DNA of 64,000 bases from Pontibacter sp. SGAir0037 (lineage in GTDB: Bacteria > Bacteroidota > Bacteroidia > Cytophagales > Hymenobacteraceae): NCBI RefSeq assembly GCF_005491705.1, contig NZ_CP028092.1, forward strand, positions 1,178,001-1,242,000, given 5' to 3'. Position numbers and translations under genes: made by a program. Within the stretch, counting starts at the first letter, position 1. Every line of letters begins with the position of its first letter. This document shows, piece after piece, positions 36,650 through 45,665 of this stretch. Below the pieces are notes generated by a model. The model searched no databases. It was not told the origin of the DNA and worked only from the letters and a program-made list of their open reading frames with translations.

Positions 36650-36693
36650 AAAAGAAAGAGGGCTGCTTCATCTGAAGCAGCCCTCTTTCTTTT
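36650..36693 (+). terminator. terminator hairpin 1 of 3
   Basis: 21-bp perfect stem (36650-36670 with 36673-36693) with a 2-nt apparent loop and A/T-rich base; 13 nt after the PA2169-family gene. Works in both directions. Confidence 0.92.
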
Positions 36694-36735
36694 ACAGCCT
36701 GTTCTGGTTAAGAGCAACAGAAGCCTGTAAAAAGA

Positions 36736-36768
36736 ATAAGGCTGAGATCCGTCTGATCTCAGCCTTAT
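36736..36768. terminator. hairpin 2 of 3
   Basis: 14-bp perfect stem (36736-36749 with 36755-36768) with a 5-nt loop. It lacks a clear T tract in either direction. Confidence 0.7.
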
Positions 36769-36876
36769 CAAGTCTAACTGAATAAACAGTTAGCTTAATC
36801 TTCCAACCTTTTTATGATACTACTTTAACGGATGCAGGTACAGGAAGGTTGTGTTCCTGGTAAATATTTTTCAAAA

Positions 36877-36907
36877 AAATAAGCCAGCTGATAAAGCTGG
36901 CTTATTT
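36877..36907 (-). terminator. terminator hairpin 3 of 3
   Basis: 13-bp perfect stem (36877-36889 with 36895-36907), flanked on the left by A7 (a T run when read on the minus strand). Best read as the terminator of the minus-strand RNA helicase gene. Confidence 0.88.
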
Positions 36908-36988
36908 GTCTGGCGCTATTTTAGCTGTAAGTGCTTCAATAGCTGAATATTGTAAATTGTGTCTGCTTGATAAAACGGCAGAAAAAAA

Positions 36989-38779
36989 TTAAAATCTTTT
37001 TCTACGGAAACCGCCGCCGCTACCGCCTCTGCGGTCACCACCTCTGGAAGAATCACGATCACGGTCGCCGCGGCCACCGAATCTGCTGCCTCCGCCAAAG
37101 CCTCGGCCGCCTCTGTCGCGATCGCCTCCGAAACCTCCGCGGTCACGGTCGCGATCTCCACCAAATCCGCCACGTGGCTTATCTTCTTTCGCGCCTTTTT
37201 TCTGAGATTTCTCCACTACGATAGAACGGCCATCCACTTCGATGCCATTTACCCTTTCAAGAATCTCCGGAGTAAATTCAGAAGGTACTTCTACAAAGCT
37301 GAATTTATCGTACAAGTCTATGTCGCCTACTTTACCGGCTGGTATAGAGCTGTTTTCGCTGAGCAGGTCGATCAGGTCTTTAGGGTGCACACGATCTTTT
37401 TTACCGATAGTGATAAACAAGCGGTCCATCCCTTCGCGAACTGTACCCAGTCCTTTTTCGGCTTCTTTACCTGCTTCCTTGGTCTTAACTTCTTTGATGC
37501 TCATTTTAAGCAAGGCAGCTGCAATCTCAAGAGAAGTATACTCTTCGTTTACAAGCGACTCGATTTTTGAGATATGCTTGGTAAGATTGCCTTTTTCCAG
37601 TACCTCACGCACTTTATCCAGGAAGTTGTTTGTACGAAGCTCGTTTACATCTTCGTAAGTAGGTACCTGCTGCAGCTGGATAGTTGCTTTTGTATAGCGC
37701 ATGATATCCTTCAGCTTGTACATATCTGAACGACCGGAAACAAAGGAGAAGGCTTTACCAGACTTGCCGGCACGGCCGGTACGGCCAATACGGTGCACGT
37801 AAGCCTCCTCGTCCTGTGGCAGATCGTAGTTAAATACCGCTTCCACGTTGTCTACGTCCAGTCCACGGGCTGCTACGTCTGTAGCCACCAGTATTTCCAG
37901 TGTAGCGTTACGGAATTTACCCATCACGTTAGAACGCTGGTTCTGGTTCAGGTCGCCGTGCAGGGCATCGGCAAAATAACCACGCGATTGCAGGTTGGTT
38001 ACCAGTTCATCCACCATACGCTTGGTATTGCAGAAGATAATAACCGATTTCATGTTATGCATGTCCAGGATGCGGGAAAGCACTTCACCTTTCATGCTGT
38101 TGCGCACTTCAAAGTATACCTGGTCGATGTTTGTTACCGTAAGCTCCTTATGCACTACTTTCACGATAACTGGATCGTTCTGGTAACGCTTTGTCAGGTC
38201 CATAATCGGCTTAGACATGGTAGCAGAGAAGAAGATCGTCTGGCGTTCTTCCGGCATATGGCCCAGAACGAATTCAATATCATCACGGAAGCCCATGTCC
38301 AGCATTTCGTCCGCTTCGTCCAGGATAATTTTCTTAACCTTGTCGAGCTTCAGCGTACCACGTTCGATGTGGTCCATCACACGGCCTGGTGTACCAATAA
38401 CAATCTGCACACCTTGTTTAAGGGCACGCAGCTGGCGGTCGTAAGATTGTCCGCCGTAAATAGGCACAATATTAATGTTTGGTTTGTACTTGATAAGTTT
38501 CTGGATTTCACCAGCTACCTGAATAGCAAGTTCACGGGTAGGGCAAAGAATAAGCGCCTGTACACTACGGTCGTTCTCATCAATGCTCTCGATGGTTGGG
38601 ATACCAAAAGCGGCTGTTTTACCTGTACCAGTCTGAGCCTGACCAATGATGTCGCGGCCTTCTAAAACAACAGGAATAGCTTCTGTTTGGATAGGAGAGG
38701 CTTCTTCAAAGCCCATGTCAGCGATAGCACGCTGTACCTCCGCAGAAAGCGGAAGCTCTTCGAATCTGATTTTGTTCAT
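36989..38779 (-). CDS. DEAD-box RNA helicase with DbpA-type RNA-binding domain and RGG-like tail
   Basis: 596 residues. Helicase core with Q motif (FEEASPIQTEAIP), Walker A AQTGTGKT, DEAD box DEADEMLDMG, SAT motif and HRIGRTGRAG. After about residue 440 a DbpA/CsdA-like RNA-recognition domain follows (RLFITIGKKDRVHP...IDLYDKFSFVEVP). The last 60 residues are Gly/Arg/Asp repeats of the GGFGGDRDRD type, a disordered RNA-binding tail. Likely acts in ribosome assembly or cold-shock RNA remodelling. Upstream, a TAATTTTG box about 160 nt away implies a long 5' leader. Confidence 0.95.
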   Translation of the reverse strand: MNKIRFEELPLSAEVQRAIADMGFEEASPIQTEAIPVVLEGRDIIGQAQTGTGKTAAFGIPTIESIDENDRSVQALILCPTRELAIQVAGEIQKLIKYKPNINIVPIYGGQSYDRQLRALKQGVQIVIGTPGRVMDHIERGTLKLDKVKKIILDEADEMLDMGFRDDIEFVLGHMPEERQTIFFSATMSKPIMDLTKRYQNDPVIVKVVHKELTVTNIDQVYFEVRNSMKGEVLSRILDMHNMKSVIIFCNTKRMVDELVTNLQSRGYFADALHGDLNQNQRSNVMGKFRNATLEILVATDVAARGLDVDNVEAVFNYDLPQDEEAYVHRIGRTGRAGKSGKAFSFVSGRSDMYKLKDIMRYTKATIQLQQVPTYEDVNELRTNNFLDKVREVLEKGNLTKHISKIESLVNEEYTSLEIAAALLKMSIKEVKTKEAGKEAEKGLGTVREGMDRLFITIGKKDRVHPKDLIDLLSENSSIPAGKVGDIDLYDKFSFVEVPSEFTPEILERVNGIEVDGRSIVVEKSQKKGAKEDKPRGGFGGDRDRDRGGFGGDRDRGGRGFGGGSRFGGRGDRDRDSSRGGDRRGGSGGGFRRKRF

Positions 38780-39394
38780 CTAAATTACTTAATAATTGGA
38801 TTATGACATATCTGGTTCAGCCTGTAATTAACCTTTCTCTACGATAAAAGAGCGACTAAGAACTAAAAACAACCAGGGCTTCTTTATGTGACGGCACATC
38901 CAGTTATCAGTAAAATTCAGACTGATTCCAAATCGGGTGCAAAATTACAAATAATAATCGGTATAAACTACTAGTAGCTCCTAATCATTTTTAAAAAGCC
39001 GATAAAACAGCTTCTGCACCGCAGGTTAGCTAAAAAAATATTTTAATTGCCAAGGCGCATCACTATCTGCTAAACAGGTGCAGACCGCCAGCCATGCTTG
39101 AAGCGGGCCTATTACTTCTGCTACCGAAAAAATATAGTTTGTCCGCCATCAGAGTGCTTTCACCATTATTTTACCTTCTGCTGCTACCAAACCGACTCTT
39201 CTTCGTAGTAAGTCTATATTGGAATATACAGCAGCCCCTATACACTTCAGGCGATATTCACAAAAGGATTTAATAAAAGTATTCTTAAAGGCTTCTTGCA
39301 AATTGTTGCGCACTTTAACTGGTGCGACAGGAGGATAGGCCTTACAGGTAATTGTATTCATCATCAGAAAACCGCTAACCTTAATTACCCGCTT
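38780..39394. other. 615-nt intergenic region between divergent genes
   Basis: On the minus strand a -7 box TAATTTTG (plus coordinates 38940-38947) would give the helicase mRNA a leader of roughly 155 nt. The rest is AT-rich. A 71-codon minus-strand ORF at 39149-39364 has fairly normal codon use but no recognisable family; I list it only as a possibility here. Confidence 0.4.
38940..38947 (-). promoter_or_regulatory. putative -7 box of the DEAD-box helicase gene
   Basis: Reads TAATTTTG on the minus strand, a full match to TAnnTTTG, followed on that strand by CACCC. It implies a roughly 155-nt untranslated leader. Confidence 0.5.
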
Positions 39395-39928
39395 ATGTTA
39401 CACTTTTCCAGAATTTCTTCTCAGGGCAACGATTTTCACCTGATTGCCTCCGGCGCACTGGCATTTAAGATACAGAACAAGATATTGAAAGATGATACTT
39501 TTCAGCAGGGAGTTTCTGTTAAGCGAAACCTGATCTGGCATAGCAGCCCTGCACGTACTGCGGTGCAAAAGAAAGTATTCTTTGTCATTATTTCTGATTT
39601 AGATAAAGTTAAAGTTGAATCGCTTTGTAAAATGATTGCCGACGAAAGAGCACAGGGTGGTTACGCCGTGTGCCAGGTAATTCCGATGTTGCTGAACGAG
39701 CCCGGCTACAAGGCCTTAAAGATGCTCCGGCAAAGTTTTGACGAGGTAATTGAACTGAACAAGTTTAACATGGGTAACGGAGCAGCCGCCATGAGTGCCG
39801 AACAGCAGCAGTGTATCATGACGGATTACTCTATCTCGATGGCCCGGATTATCTTTCATTCCAGCATGAATAAAGCCAAAGTTATTTCACCACAACCTGA
39901 TCTTCAGCCAGTGCCCATGTACGCCTAG
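39395..39928 (+). CDS. hypothetical protein, family not recognised
   Basis: 177 residues from the ATG at 39395 (the frame is open further upstream to a TTG at 39296, but that extension looks non-coding). No signal peptide or membrane helix. A segment KVFFVIISDLDKVKVESLCKMIADE looks like an alpha/beta fold, and the C-terminal MSAEQQQCIMTDYSISMARIIFHSSMNKA is helical and Met-rich. I do not recognise a family. It is monocistronic: preceded by a long intergenic region and followed by a strong terminator. Confidence 0.65.
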   Translation: MLHFSRISSQGNDFHLIASGALAFKIQNKILKDDTFQQGVSVKRNLIWHSSPARTAVQKKVFFVIISDLDKVKVESLCKMIADERAQGGYAVCQVIPMLLNEPGYKALKMLRQSFDEVIELNKFNMGNGAAAMSAEQQQCIMTDYSISMARIIFHSSMNKAKVISPQPDLQPVPMYA

Positions 39929-39952
39929 GCATTCCTTTACCTGATGCTATAG

Positions 39953-40007
39953 CTGAAATAGCCGTGCCTGCAGCCTGATATTCGTGCTGCAGGCACGGCT
40001 ATTTCAG
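39953..40007 (+). terminator. intrinsic terminator after the hypothetical gene
   Basis: 22-bp perfect stem (39953-39974 with 39986-40007), 11-nt loop, then a T-rich tail. About 25 nt after the stop. Confidence 0.93.
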
Positions 40008-40096
40008 TTTAATTTTCCTGGCCTAATTCCTTTTTTAGTCTGTCTGATGCAAATTTGTGGGTATCTTTAAAGGTTCTGATAAAAACAGCTTCCTAC

Positions 40097-43000
40097 ATGC
40101 CTTCAATTTTTAAAATATACTCTTCTTCGGCCGGATCGGGTAAAACCTATCACCTTACAAAGGAATACCTGAAGCTTGCCCTGCACACTCCCGATGCGGC
40201 TTATTACCGTTCTGTTCTGGCTATTACGTTTACTAATGATGCTGCCGCTGAAATGAAAGAACGGATACTGGCCGCCCTCCGAAGCTTTAACGATCAGCAG
40301 TTGCCGGAAAAGGAGAAAAGCAAGAGCGAGCAGTTGCTGGAAGGGATCACTGCCGATCTGCAGGAAGAGTATCCGGAGGAGGGCTTCGACAAAGAACTGG
40401 TCAGGCAGCGGGCTGCAAACGTGTTCAGCCAGATTCTCTACAACTACAGCGACTTTAGCGTGAGCACGATAGACAGCTTCGTGAATAAGATTGTGCAGGC
40501 TTTTACACGGGAGCTGAATATACCCTATAATTTCGAGGTAGACCTGGATTCGCAGACGCTGGTAAACACGGCGGTGTCGCTGCTGCTGGATAAGGTAACG
40601 AACAGCCGCGACGACCTGTTATCGGAAACGCTGGAACAGTATGCCCTGGAGAAAGCACGCGAAGGCAAGAGCTGGAATACGCTATCCGACGATCTGGCCG
40701 ATTTTGCCCGCAACCTGCTGAACGAGCAGGTCTACGAAGCTGTAACAGATCTGCAGGCGCTTAGCCTGGAGGATTTTAAAACCATACGCGAGCAACTGCT
40801 ACAGACAAAGGCACAGGTTGAGGCGGCTGTGCAGGAGGCGGCCGGGCAGGCGCTGCAGTTAATAGAGCAGGCCGGTGTTTCTCCCGATGATCTTTTCCGA
40901 GGCAAAACAGGGATATACAGCTACTTCAGCACCTGGTTAAAGCAGGTGGACCTGAGCTATGGCAATAGCTTTGCCCGCACTACTGTAGCAGATGATAAAT
41001 GGTATGGCGGAAAAGCAACGGCAGCCGCTAAAAATCAGATCAACAGTATCAAGCTGCAGCTGGCGGAGCTGTATGAGCATATAGAAGGGATAAAAGAGCA
41101 ATATGCCGGTACTTTTACATTAATACAGGCAGTAGTGCCGCATCTGTATAAAATGTCGGTGTTAAATGAGCTGGAAAAGTGCCTGCAGGAGATTAAGCGC
41201 GATAAGAATACCGTTCATATTTCGGAGTTTAACAAGCGCATCATCGATATTGTGTTGCAGGAACCGGTACCTTTTATTTATGAGCGGCTGGGCGAGAAGT
41301 ATAACCATATCCTGATTGATGAGTTCCAGGATACCTCGGTACTGCAATGGAATAACCTGCTGCCCCTGGTGGATAATGCCCTTGCTTCCGGTCATTTCAG
41401 TATGGTGGTGGGAGATGCCAAACAGGCGATCTACCGCTGGAGAGGGGGCGAAATGGAGCAGATTCTTCACCTGTACAAACAGCATACAGAAAAGCTGTAC
41501 CAGAACCGCCGGCACGGCCAGCTCATTAAAGAGCGCTATGAATCGGTAAACCATGCCCTGCAACCTGATGATCTGAATACCAACTATCGCAGCCGTGCCG
41601 AGATCATCGACTTTAACAACGATCTGTTCACCTTCATCAGCAAAGAGCATCAGCATTTCGGCATGTTTGCTTCTATTTACGACGATAAGTTCAAGCAACA
41701 GGTGCCGCCCGGCAGCGGCAAGCATGGCGGGCACATACAGCTCATGTTCACTTATCCGGATGATACTAACTATAAATATGACTTGCAAACCTGCACCAGA
41801 ACAGAGGAGCTGTATGAGGGGTATAAGCACCCGGAAATCCTAAGCTACGACGAAAGCATGCTGAACATGGTGCTGCAACTGGTAAGGCAGGCCGAAGCAG
41901 AAGGTTATACCTGGAAAGATATTGCTATCCTCTGCCGCACCAACAGCAAGAGCAAACTCATTGCGAATTTTCTGAAAGAGCGCAGGTTCGACATTATTTC
42001 ACAGGACTCGCTTTCCCTGCAGTTTGCAGAAGTGATAAACCTGGTGATCGCCTTGTTCCGTGTCTTTAACCGACCGGCAGATTCCTTGGCGAAAGCTGAA
42101 GCATTGTACTTGGTCTGTGCCGTGGCGATGGAAGAAATTCCGGATACGGACATGACGCAACGCATAGCCGCCATTGCCAATGACCCTGATCCGCAGGTGT
42201 TCTTCGACCAGCTGCGCCTTTTAGGATTCGATGTGAAGGAAAGGCAAACCGGCAACCTGTCGGTTTATGAGCTGACGGAGCAGCTTATCCGTATTTTCGA
42301 TTTAATGGGCCACAACAACGAGTGCGAGTACCTGTTCCGCTTCCTGGACTTGGTGCTGGAGTATAGCCTGAACAACAGCAACAACCTGAACAACTTTCTG
42401 GCTTACTGGGACGTGCAGAAAGAGAAACTGAGCATTAATACTCCCAAAGACAGGAATGCTATTACCATTACCAGCATTCATAAATCCAAAGGATTGGCTT
42501 ACCCGGTAGTGATTATGCCCTTTGCTGACTGGAGCACAGAGCCGCAGACCAGGGCGCTCATGTGGAGCCATCTGCCCGATGAGGTGAGCGTCACCGGCAA
42601 AATGCGGAGCGTGGCTGTTACCCTGAGCTCAAAGCTGGAGAACACGGTGCTGGATAAACAGTACAGTACTGAGATCGAGAAGACCTTTATCGAAAACCTG
42701 AATATGCTGTATGTGGCGCTTACAAGGCCAATCGACAGGCTTTACCTGATCGGGAACGGCAGAGACCTGGTGGACGATAGAAAGGCTGCGAAAGCTCTGG
42801 AAGGCGATGCCAGAAACATCAGCCATATACTTTACCGTTACCTGGTTTATAAAGAAGTGTGGCAGCCGGGGCAGTTCTGCTACCAGCTGGCCAGCGGAGT
42901 GGCTCCAGCTTCTGGAGCGGTTGCTTCCGGAGAGCAAACTTACTTTCTGGATTACCTGAGGTCCAGTGACTGGGCGCAGCGCCTGCAGCTAAAGCAGCAC

Positions 43001-43495
43001 GCCAACAATGTGTTCGATTTTGAAACGCAGGCAAAGCAAAGGCAGGTAAACCGAAAGCTGCATTATGCCCTTTCCCGAATCGTAACAGCAGCACAACTGC
43101 CCGATGTGCTGCGCCAGATGGTATACGAAGGCATCATCAGCGAGCGGGAGAAAGCGGCGTTAAAAGACAGGCTACAGGAGGTTATGCAGCATCCGCAACT
43201 GGCTTTTTACTTCTCCGACAGGGTTGTGGTGGAGCATGAGAAAGAGCTGTTGGATGCCCGTGCTTATCTTTATAAGCCTGACCGGGTTGTTTTTGCGAAT
43301 GGGCAGGTGGTGCTGATAGAGTTTAAGTTTCCGCCACCGGAGCCGGAACACCGTAACAAGCTCGATCACTATGCCGTCCGGTTTAAGCAACTGGGGTACG
43401 AGCAGGTAAAATGTATTCTGTACTACTTCGACACAGCGCAGGTACAGGTGTGGGAGTACGGTAAAAAAGGAGAGCAGCTGGGCCTGTCGTTTTAA
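40097..43495 (+). CDS. UvrD-family helicase-nuclease, AddA/RecB-like
   Basis: About 1,132 residues from the ATG at 40097; the GTG at 40055 is less likely since IYSSSAGSGKTYHL (Walker A) is normally near the N terminus. Superfamily 1 motifs follow: ITFTNDAAAEMKERI (Ia), ILIDEFQDTS (II), GDAKQAIYRWRGG (III), TSIHKSKGLAYPVV (V) and MLYVALTRPIDRL (VI). The C terminus has LYKPDRVVFANGQVVLIEFK, a PD-(D/E)XK nuclease signature, and HYAVRFKQLGY. This is the helicase-nuclease of a RecBCD/AddAB-type double-strand-break complex. The partner gene (addB) is not adjacent. Confidence 0.9.
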   Translation: MPSIFKIYSSSAGSGKTYHLTKEYLKLALHTPDAAYYRSVLAITFTNDAAAEMKERILAALRSFNDQQLPEKEKSKSEQLLEGITADLQEEYPEEGFDKELVRQRAANVFSQILYNYSDFSVSTIDSFVNKIVQAFTRELNIPYNFEVDLDSQTLVNTAVSLLLDKVTNSRDDLLSETLEQYALEKAREGKSWNTLSDDLADFARNLLNEQVYEAVTDLQALSLEDFKTIREQLLQTKAQVEAAVQEAAGQALQLIEQAGVSPDDLFRGKTGIYSYFSTWLKQVDLSYGNSFARTTVADDKWYGGKATAAAKNQINSIKLQLAELYEHIEGIKEQYAGTFTLIQAVVPHLYKMSVLNELEKCLQEIKRDKNTVHISEFNKRIIDIVLQEPVPFIYERLGEKYNHILIDEFQDTSVLQWNNLLPLVDNALASGHFSMVVGDAKQAIYRWRGGEMEQILHLYKQHTEKLYQNRRHGQLIKERYESVNHALQPDDLNTNYRSRAEIIDFNNDLFTFISKEHQHFGMFASIYDDKFKQQVPPGSGKHGGHIQLMFTYPDDTNYKYDLQTCTRTEELYEGYKHPEILSYDESMLNMVLQLVRQAEAEGYTWKDIAILCRTNSKSKLIANFLKERRFDIISQDSLSLQFAEVINLVIALFRVFNRPADSLAKAEALYLVCAVAMEEIPDTDMTQRIAAIANDPDPQVFFDQLRLLGFDVKERQTGNLSVYELTEQLIRIFDLMGHNNECEYLFRFLDLVLEYSLNNSNNLNNFLAYWDVQKEKLSINTPKDRNAITITSIHKSKGLAYPVVIMPFADWSTEPQTRALMWSHLPDEVSVTGKMRSVAVTLSSKLENTVLDKQYSTEIEKTFIENLNMLYVALTRPIDRLYLIGNGRDLVDDRKAAKALEGDARNISHILYRYLVYKEVWQPGQFCYQLASGVAPASGAVASGEQTYFLDYLRSSDWAQRLQLKQHANNVFDFETQAKQRQVNRKLHYALSRIVTAAQLPDVLRQMVYEGIISEREKAALKDRLQEVMQHPQLAFYFSDRVVVEHEKELLDARAYLYKPDRVVFANGQVVLIEFKFPPPEPEHRNKLDHYAVRFKQLGYEQVKCILYYFDTAQVQVWEYGKKGEQLGLSF

Positions 43496-43520
43496 TTTAT
43501 TCAGCTTATTTAACATAGCT

Positions 43521-43859
43521 ATGATACATAAACTTACTTATATTTTTTTGCTGACTGCTGTTTTCTTCGGCTCTGCCTGCCACACCGGCAAACAAAATGA
43601 AACTGATAAGGCAGAGGCAATTATATACTGGTCTGGCGAATACATGGTAGATGGCTGCGGCTTTGAAGTAGAAATGAATGGCAAAAAGTATAAGCCAGAG
43701 AATGAAGATGCTATACCGGAAGTCTTTAAGAAGCAGGAGCAGAGCAAGGTGGAACTGACATATGCCCTGTTAGATGAAACCATTGATCGCCGCTGTGGTT
43801 TAGCTACCGTTAGCAGGGAAATGCCTGCTATTCGCATTGTCTATGTTGAAGCAAAATAG
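43521..43859 (+). CDS. small hypothetical lipoprotein
   Basis: 112 residues. Signal sequence IHKLTYIFLLTAVFFGSAC with a lipobox Cys at about residue 20, then a Lys/Glu-rich linker and a compact domain with two Cys (DGCGFEVEMNG and DRRCGLATV) that could pair in the periplasm. I do not recognise the family. It lies 26 nt after the helicase gene and 30 nt before a DoxX gene in the same direction. Confidence 0.75.
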   Translation: MIHKLTYIFLLTAVFFGSACHTGKQNETDKAEAIIYWSGEYMVDGCGFEVEMNGKKYKPENEDAIPEVFKKQEQSKVELTYALLDETIDRRCGLATVSREMPAIRIVYVEAK

Positions 43860-43888
43860 AATTTCATTTACCTGGATATTTAAAAATT

Positions 43889-44320
43889 ATGCTTAGAAGG
43901 CTGCTTTTAACCGATGATGCAGGTACTACCATGCTGATCCGGCTGATGGTGGGGGCTATTTTTTTATCAGAAGGAATTCAGAAGTTCCTTTTCCCAGCCT
44001 CACGGGGCGCTGGGCGTTTCGAGAAAATAGGTCTGCCTTACCCGGAAGCATTCGGACCCTTGGTTGGTACCTTCGAAGTTTTGTGCGGAGCCCTTCTTTT
44101 GATGGGGCTGTTTACCCGCATTGCTTCTGTGCCGCTGATCGTTATTATGCTGGTGGCTCTATTTATTACTAAGCAGGAGGTACTATTAAACGAAGGTTTC
44201 TGGGAAATGCTGCATGGCAGCAGAACAGATTGGGCTATGCTTTTAGGCAGTATTTTCCTGCTGCTGAAAGGAGGGGGTGCCTGGTCGTTTGACAAGCGGC
44301 TTACAAAATTCCACCGCTAA
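43889..44320 (+). CDS. DoxX-family membrane protein
   Basis: 143 residues with four predicted membrane helices. The start LIRLMVGAIFLSEGIQKFLFP and the internal PLVGTFEVLCGALLLMGLFTR are typical of DoxX/DUF417-like proteins. Homologues are linked to thiosulfate oxidation or redox stress, but most are unassigned. Probably in an operon with the preceding lipoprotein. Confidence 0.88.
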   Translation: MLRRLLLTDDAGTTMLIRLMVGAIFLSEGIQKFLFPASRGAGRFEKIGLPYPEAFGPLVGTFEVLCGALLLMGLFTRIASVPLIVIMLVALFITKQEVLLNEGFWEMLHGSRTDWAMLLGSIFLLLKGGGAWSFDKRLTKFHR

Positions 44321-44358
44321 AAAACCAGTTAAATCCTTTCATTTGACTGTCCTTGTAG

Positions 44359-44366
44359 TATATTTG
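44359..44366 (+). promoter_or_regulatory. putative -7 box of kdsB
   Basis: TATATTTG matches TAnnTTTG exactly, 55 nt before the kdsB ATG. No well-spaced -33 TTG is obvious. Confidence 0.5.
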
Positions 44367-44421
44367 AAATCAACAAGGCCTGTACTTTAAAGCGGCAGGC
44401 AGTAAAATTAGCTATACCACT

Positions 44422-45159
44422 ATGAGTATACTCGGCATTATTCCTGCCCGTTATGCCAGTACCCGTTTCCCTGGCAAGCCACTTGTTCTGATTAATGGCA
44501 AGAGCATGATTCAGCGTGTTTATGAGCAGGCTGAAAAATCTGAAAGCCTGGCAGAGGTAATAGTGGCGACTGATGATGAACGTATACACACCCATGTGCA
44601 GAATTTTGGAGGAAAGGCAATTTTCACCGCAGCTGAACACCAGAGTGGTACCGACCGCTGCTTCGAAGCCTACCAGCAGCACGACCGCACCTTTACGCAT
44701 GTAATCAATATCCAGGGGGACGAGCCTTTTATCAAGCCCGAGCAGATAGACCTGCTGGCTTCGTGCCTGCAGAACCCGCATACGCAGCTGGCTACCTTGA
44801 TAAAAAAGATTGCCTCAGCCGAAGAGTTGTTCAACCCTAATTCACCTAAGGTAATTCTGAACAAAGCAGGAGAGGCTATATACTTTAGCCGGCATCCGAT
44901 TCCATACTGCCGCAATATACCGAACGACATCTGGCACAGGCAACACCAGTACTACAAGCACATTGGTATTTATGCTTACCGCACCGATATACTGGAACAG
45001 ATAACTCAGTTGCCGCCTTCTTCGCTGGAACTGGCTGAATCGCTGGAGCAACTGCGCTGGATTGAAAACGGCTTCAGAATTGCCACAGCTGTAACAGCCT
45101 TCGAAACTTTTGGTATAGATACGCCTGAAGATCTGCAGAAAGTAGAGGGAATGGAGTAG
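44422..45159 (+). CDS. kdsB: 3-deoxy-manno-octulosonate cytidylyltransferase (CMP-Kdo synthetase)
   Basis: 245 residues. Activates Kdo with CTP for lipopolysaccharide inner core synthesis. The nucleotide-binding start GIIPARYASTRFPGKPL, then HQSGTDRCFEA and NIQGDEPFI, are the standard KdsB blocks, and length equals the family norm. Its presence marks a Gram-negative cell wall with Kdo-containing LPS. Convergent with the SUI1 gene 10 nt beyond its stop. Confidence 0.96.
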   Translation: MSILGIIPARYASTRFPGKPLVLINGKSMIQRVYEQAEKSESLAEVIVATDDERIHTHVQNFGGKAIFTAAEHQSGTDRCFEAYQQHDRTFTHVINIQGDEPFIKPEQIDLLASCLQNPHTQLATLIKKIASAEELFNPNSPKVILNKAGEAIYFSRHPIPYCRNIPNDIWHRQHQYYKHIGIYAYRTDILEQITQLPPSSLELAESLEQLRWIENGFRIATAVTAFETFGIDTPEDLQKVEGME

Positions 45160-45169
45160 GGGCTGAAAA

Positions 45170-45517
45170 TCAACCGCCTGCTTTTTTGGCTTTATAGCCA
45201 GCTGCCACCAGCACCTGCAGTACCTTGTCGCGGAAATCGCCCTGAATTAGAATTTCACCGTCTTTAGCCGTGCCGCCTACGCCACATTTGTTTTTGAGGA
45301 GCTTGCCCAGTTCTTTCAGGTCATCGTCCTTTCCAACAAAGCCGGCTACCAGGGTTACCTGTTTTCCGCCGCGGGCTTTCTTATCCAGCATTACCTTCAG
45401 GTTTTGCTGCTGCGCAGGAAGAGTATCCTGTTCCTGGTCCTGCTCATATTCATACTGAAAATCGGAGCTGGTAGAATAAACAACTCCCTGGCGACCTTTC
45501 TTGTTCTTATCTTTCAT
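45170..45517 (-). CDS. SUI1/eIF1-like translation factor (YciH family)
   Basis: 115 residues. A variable N-terminal stretch rich in Gln/Glu is followed by the SUI1 domain with [40 protein letters not shown], the conserved core of bacterial YciH and eukaryotic eIF1. Bacterial members can influence start-codon fidelity, but their role is not essential. Confidence 0.92.
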   Translation of the reverse strand: MKDKNKKGRQGVVYSTSSDFQYEYEQDQEQDTLPAQQQNLKVMLDKKARGGKQVTLVAGFVGKDDDLKELGKLLKNKCGVGGTAKDGEILIQGDFRDKVLQVLVAAGYKAKKAGG

Positions 45518-45665
45518 GCGTTTGCTCCTGTAAATTTAAAAGTAGTTGCCAAACCACTCTGCGGAATAGTGCAGGTAGATGCTCTACCGGTACATCAGTT
45601 AACAACTGGTTACAAATTTAATAATTTCTGCCTTTATAGTAGCTAAAAGCTGTTACAGAAACAAG

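Noticed and set aside
36989..37200. Repetitive Gly/Arg/Asp coding sequence taken at first as a DNA repeat element
   Set aside because: It is the in-frame RGG-like tail of the RNA helicase.
39149..39364. 71-codon minus-strand ORF in the helicase-hypothetical intergenic region
   Set aside because: Codon use is plausible, but no family, signal or conserved neighbour supports it, so it is mentioned only within the intergenic entry.
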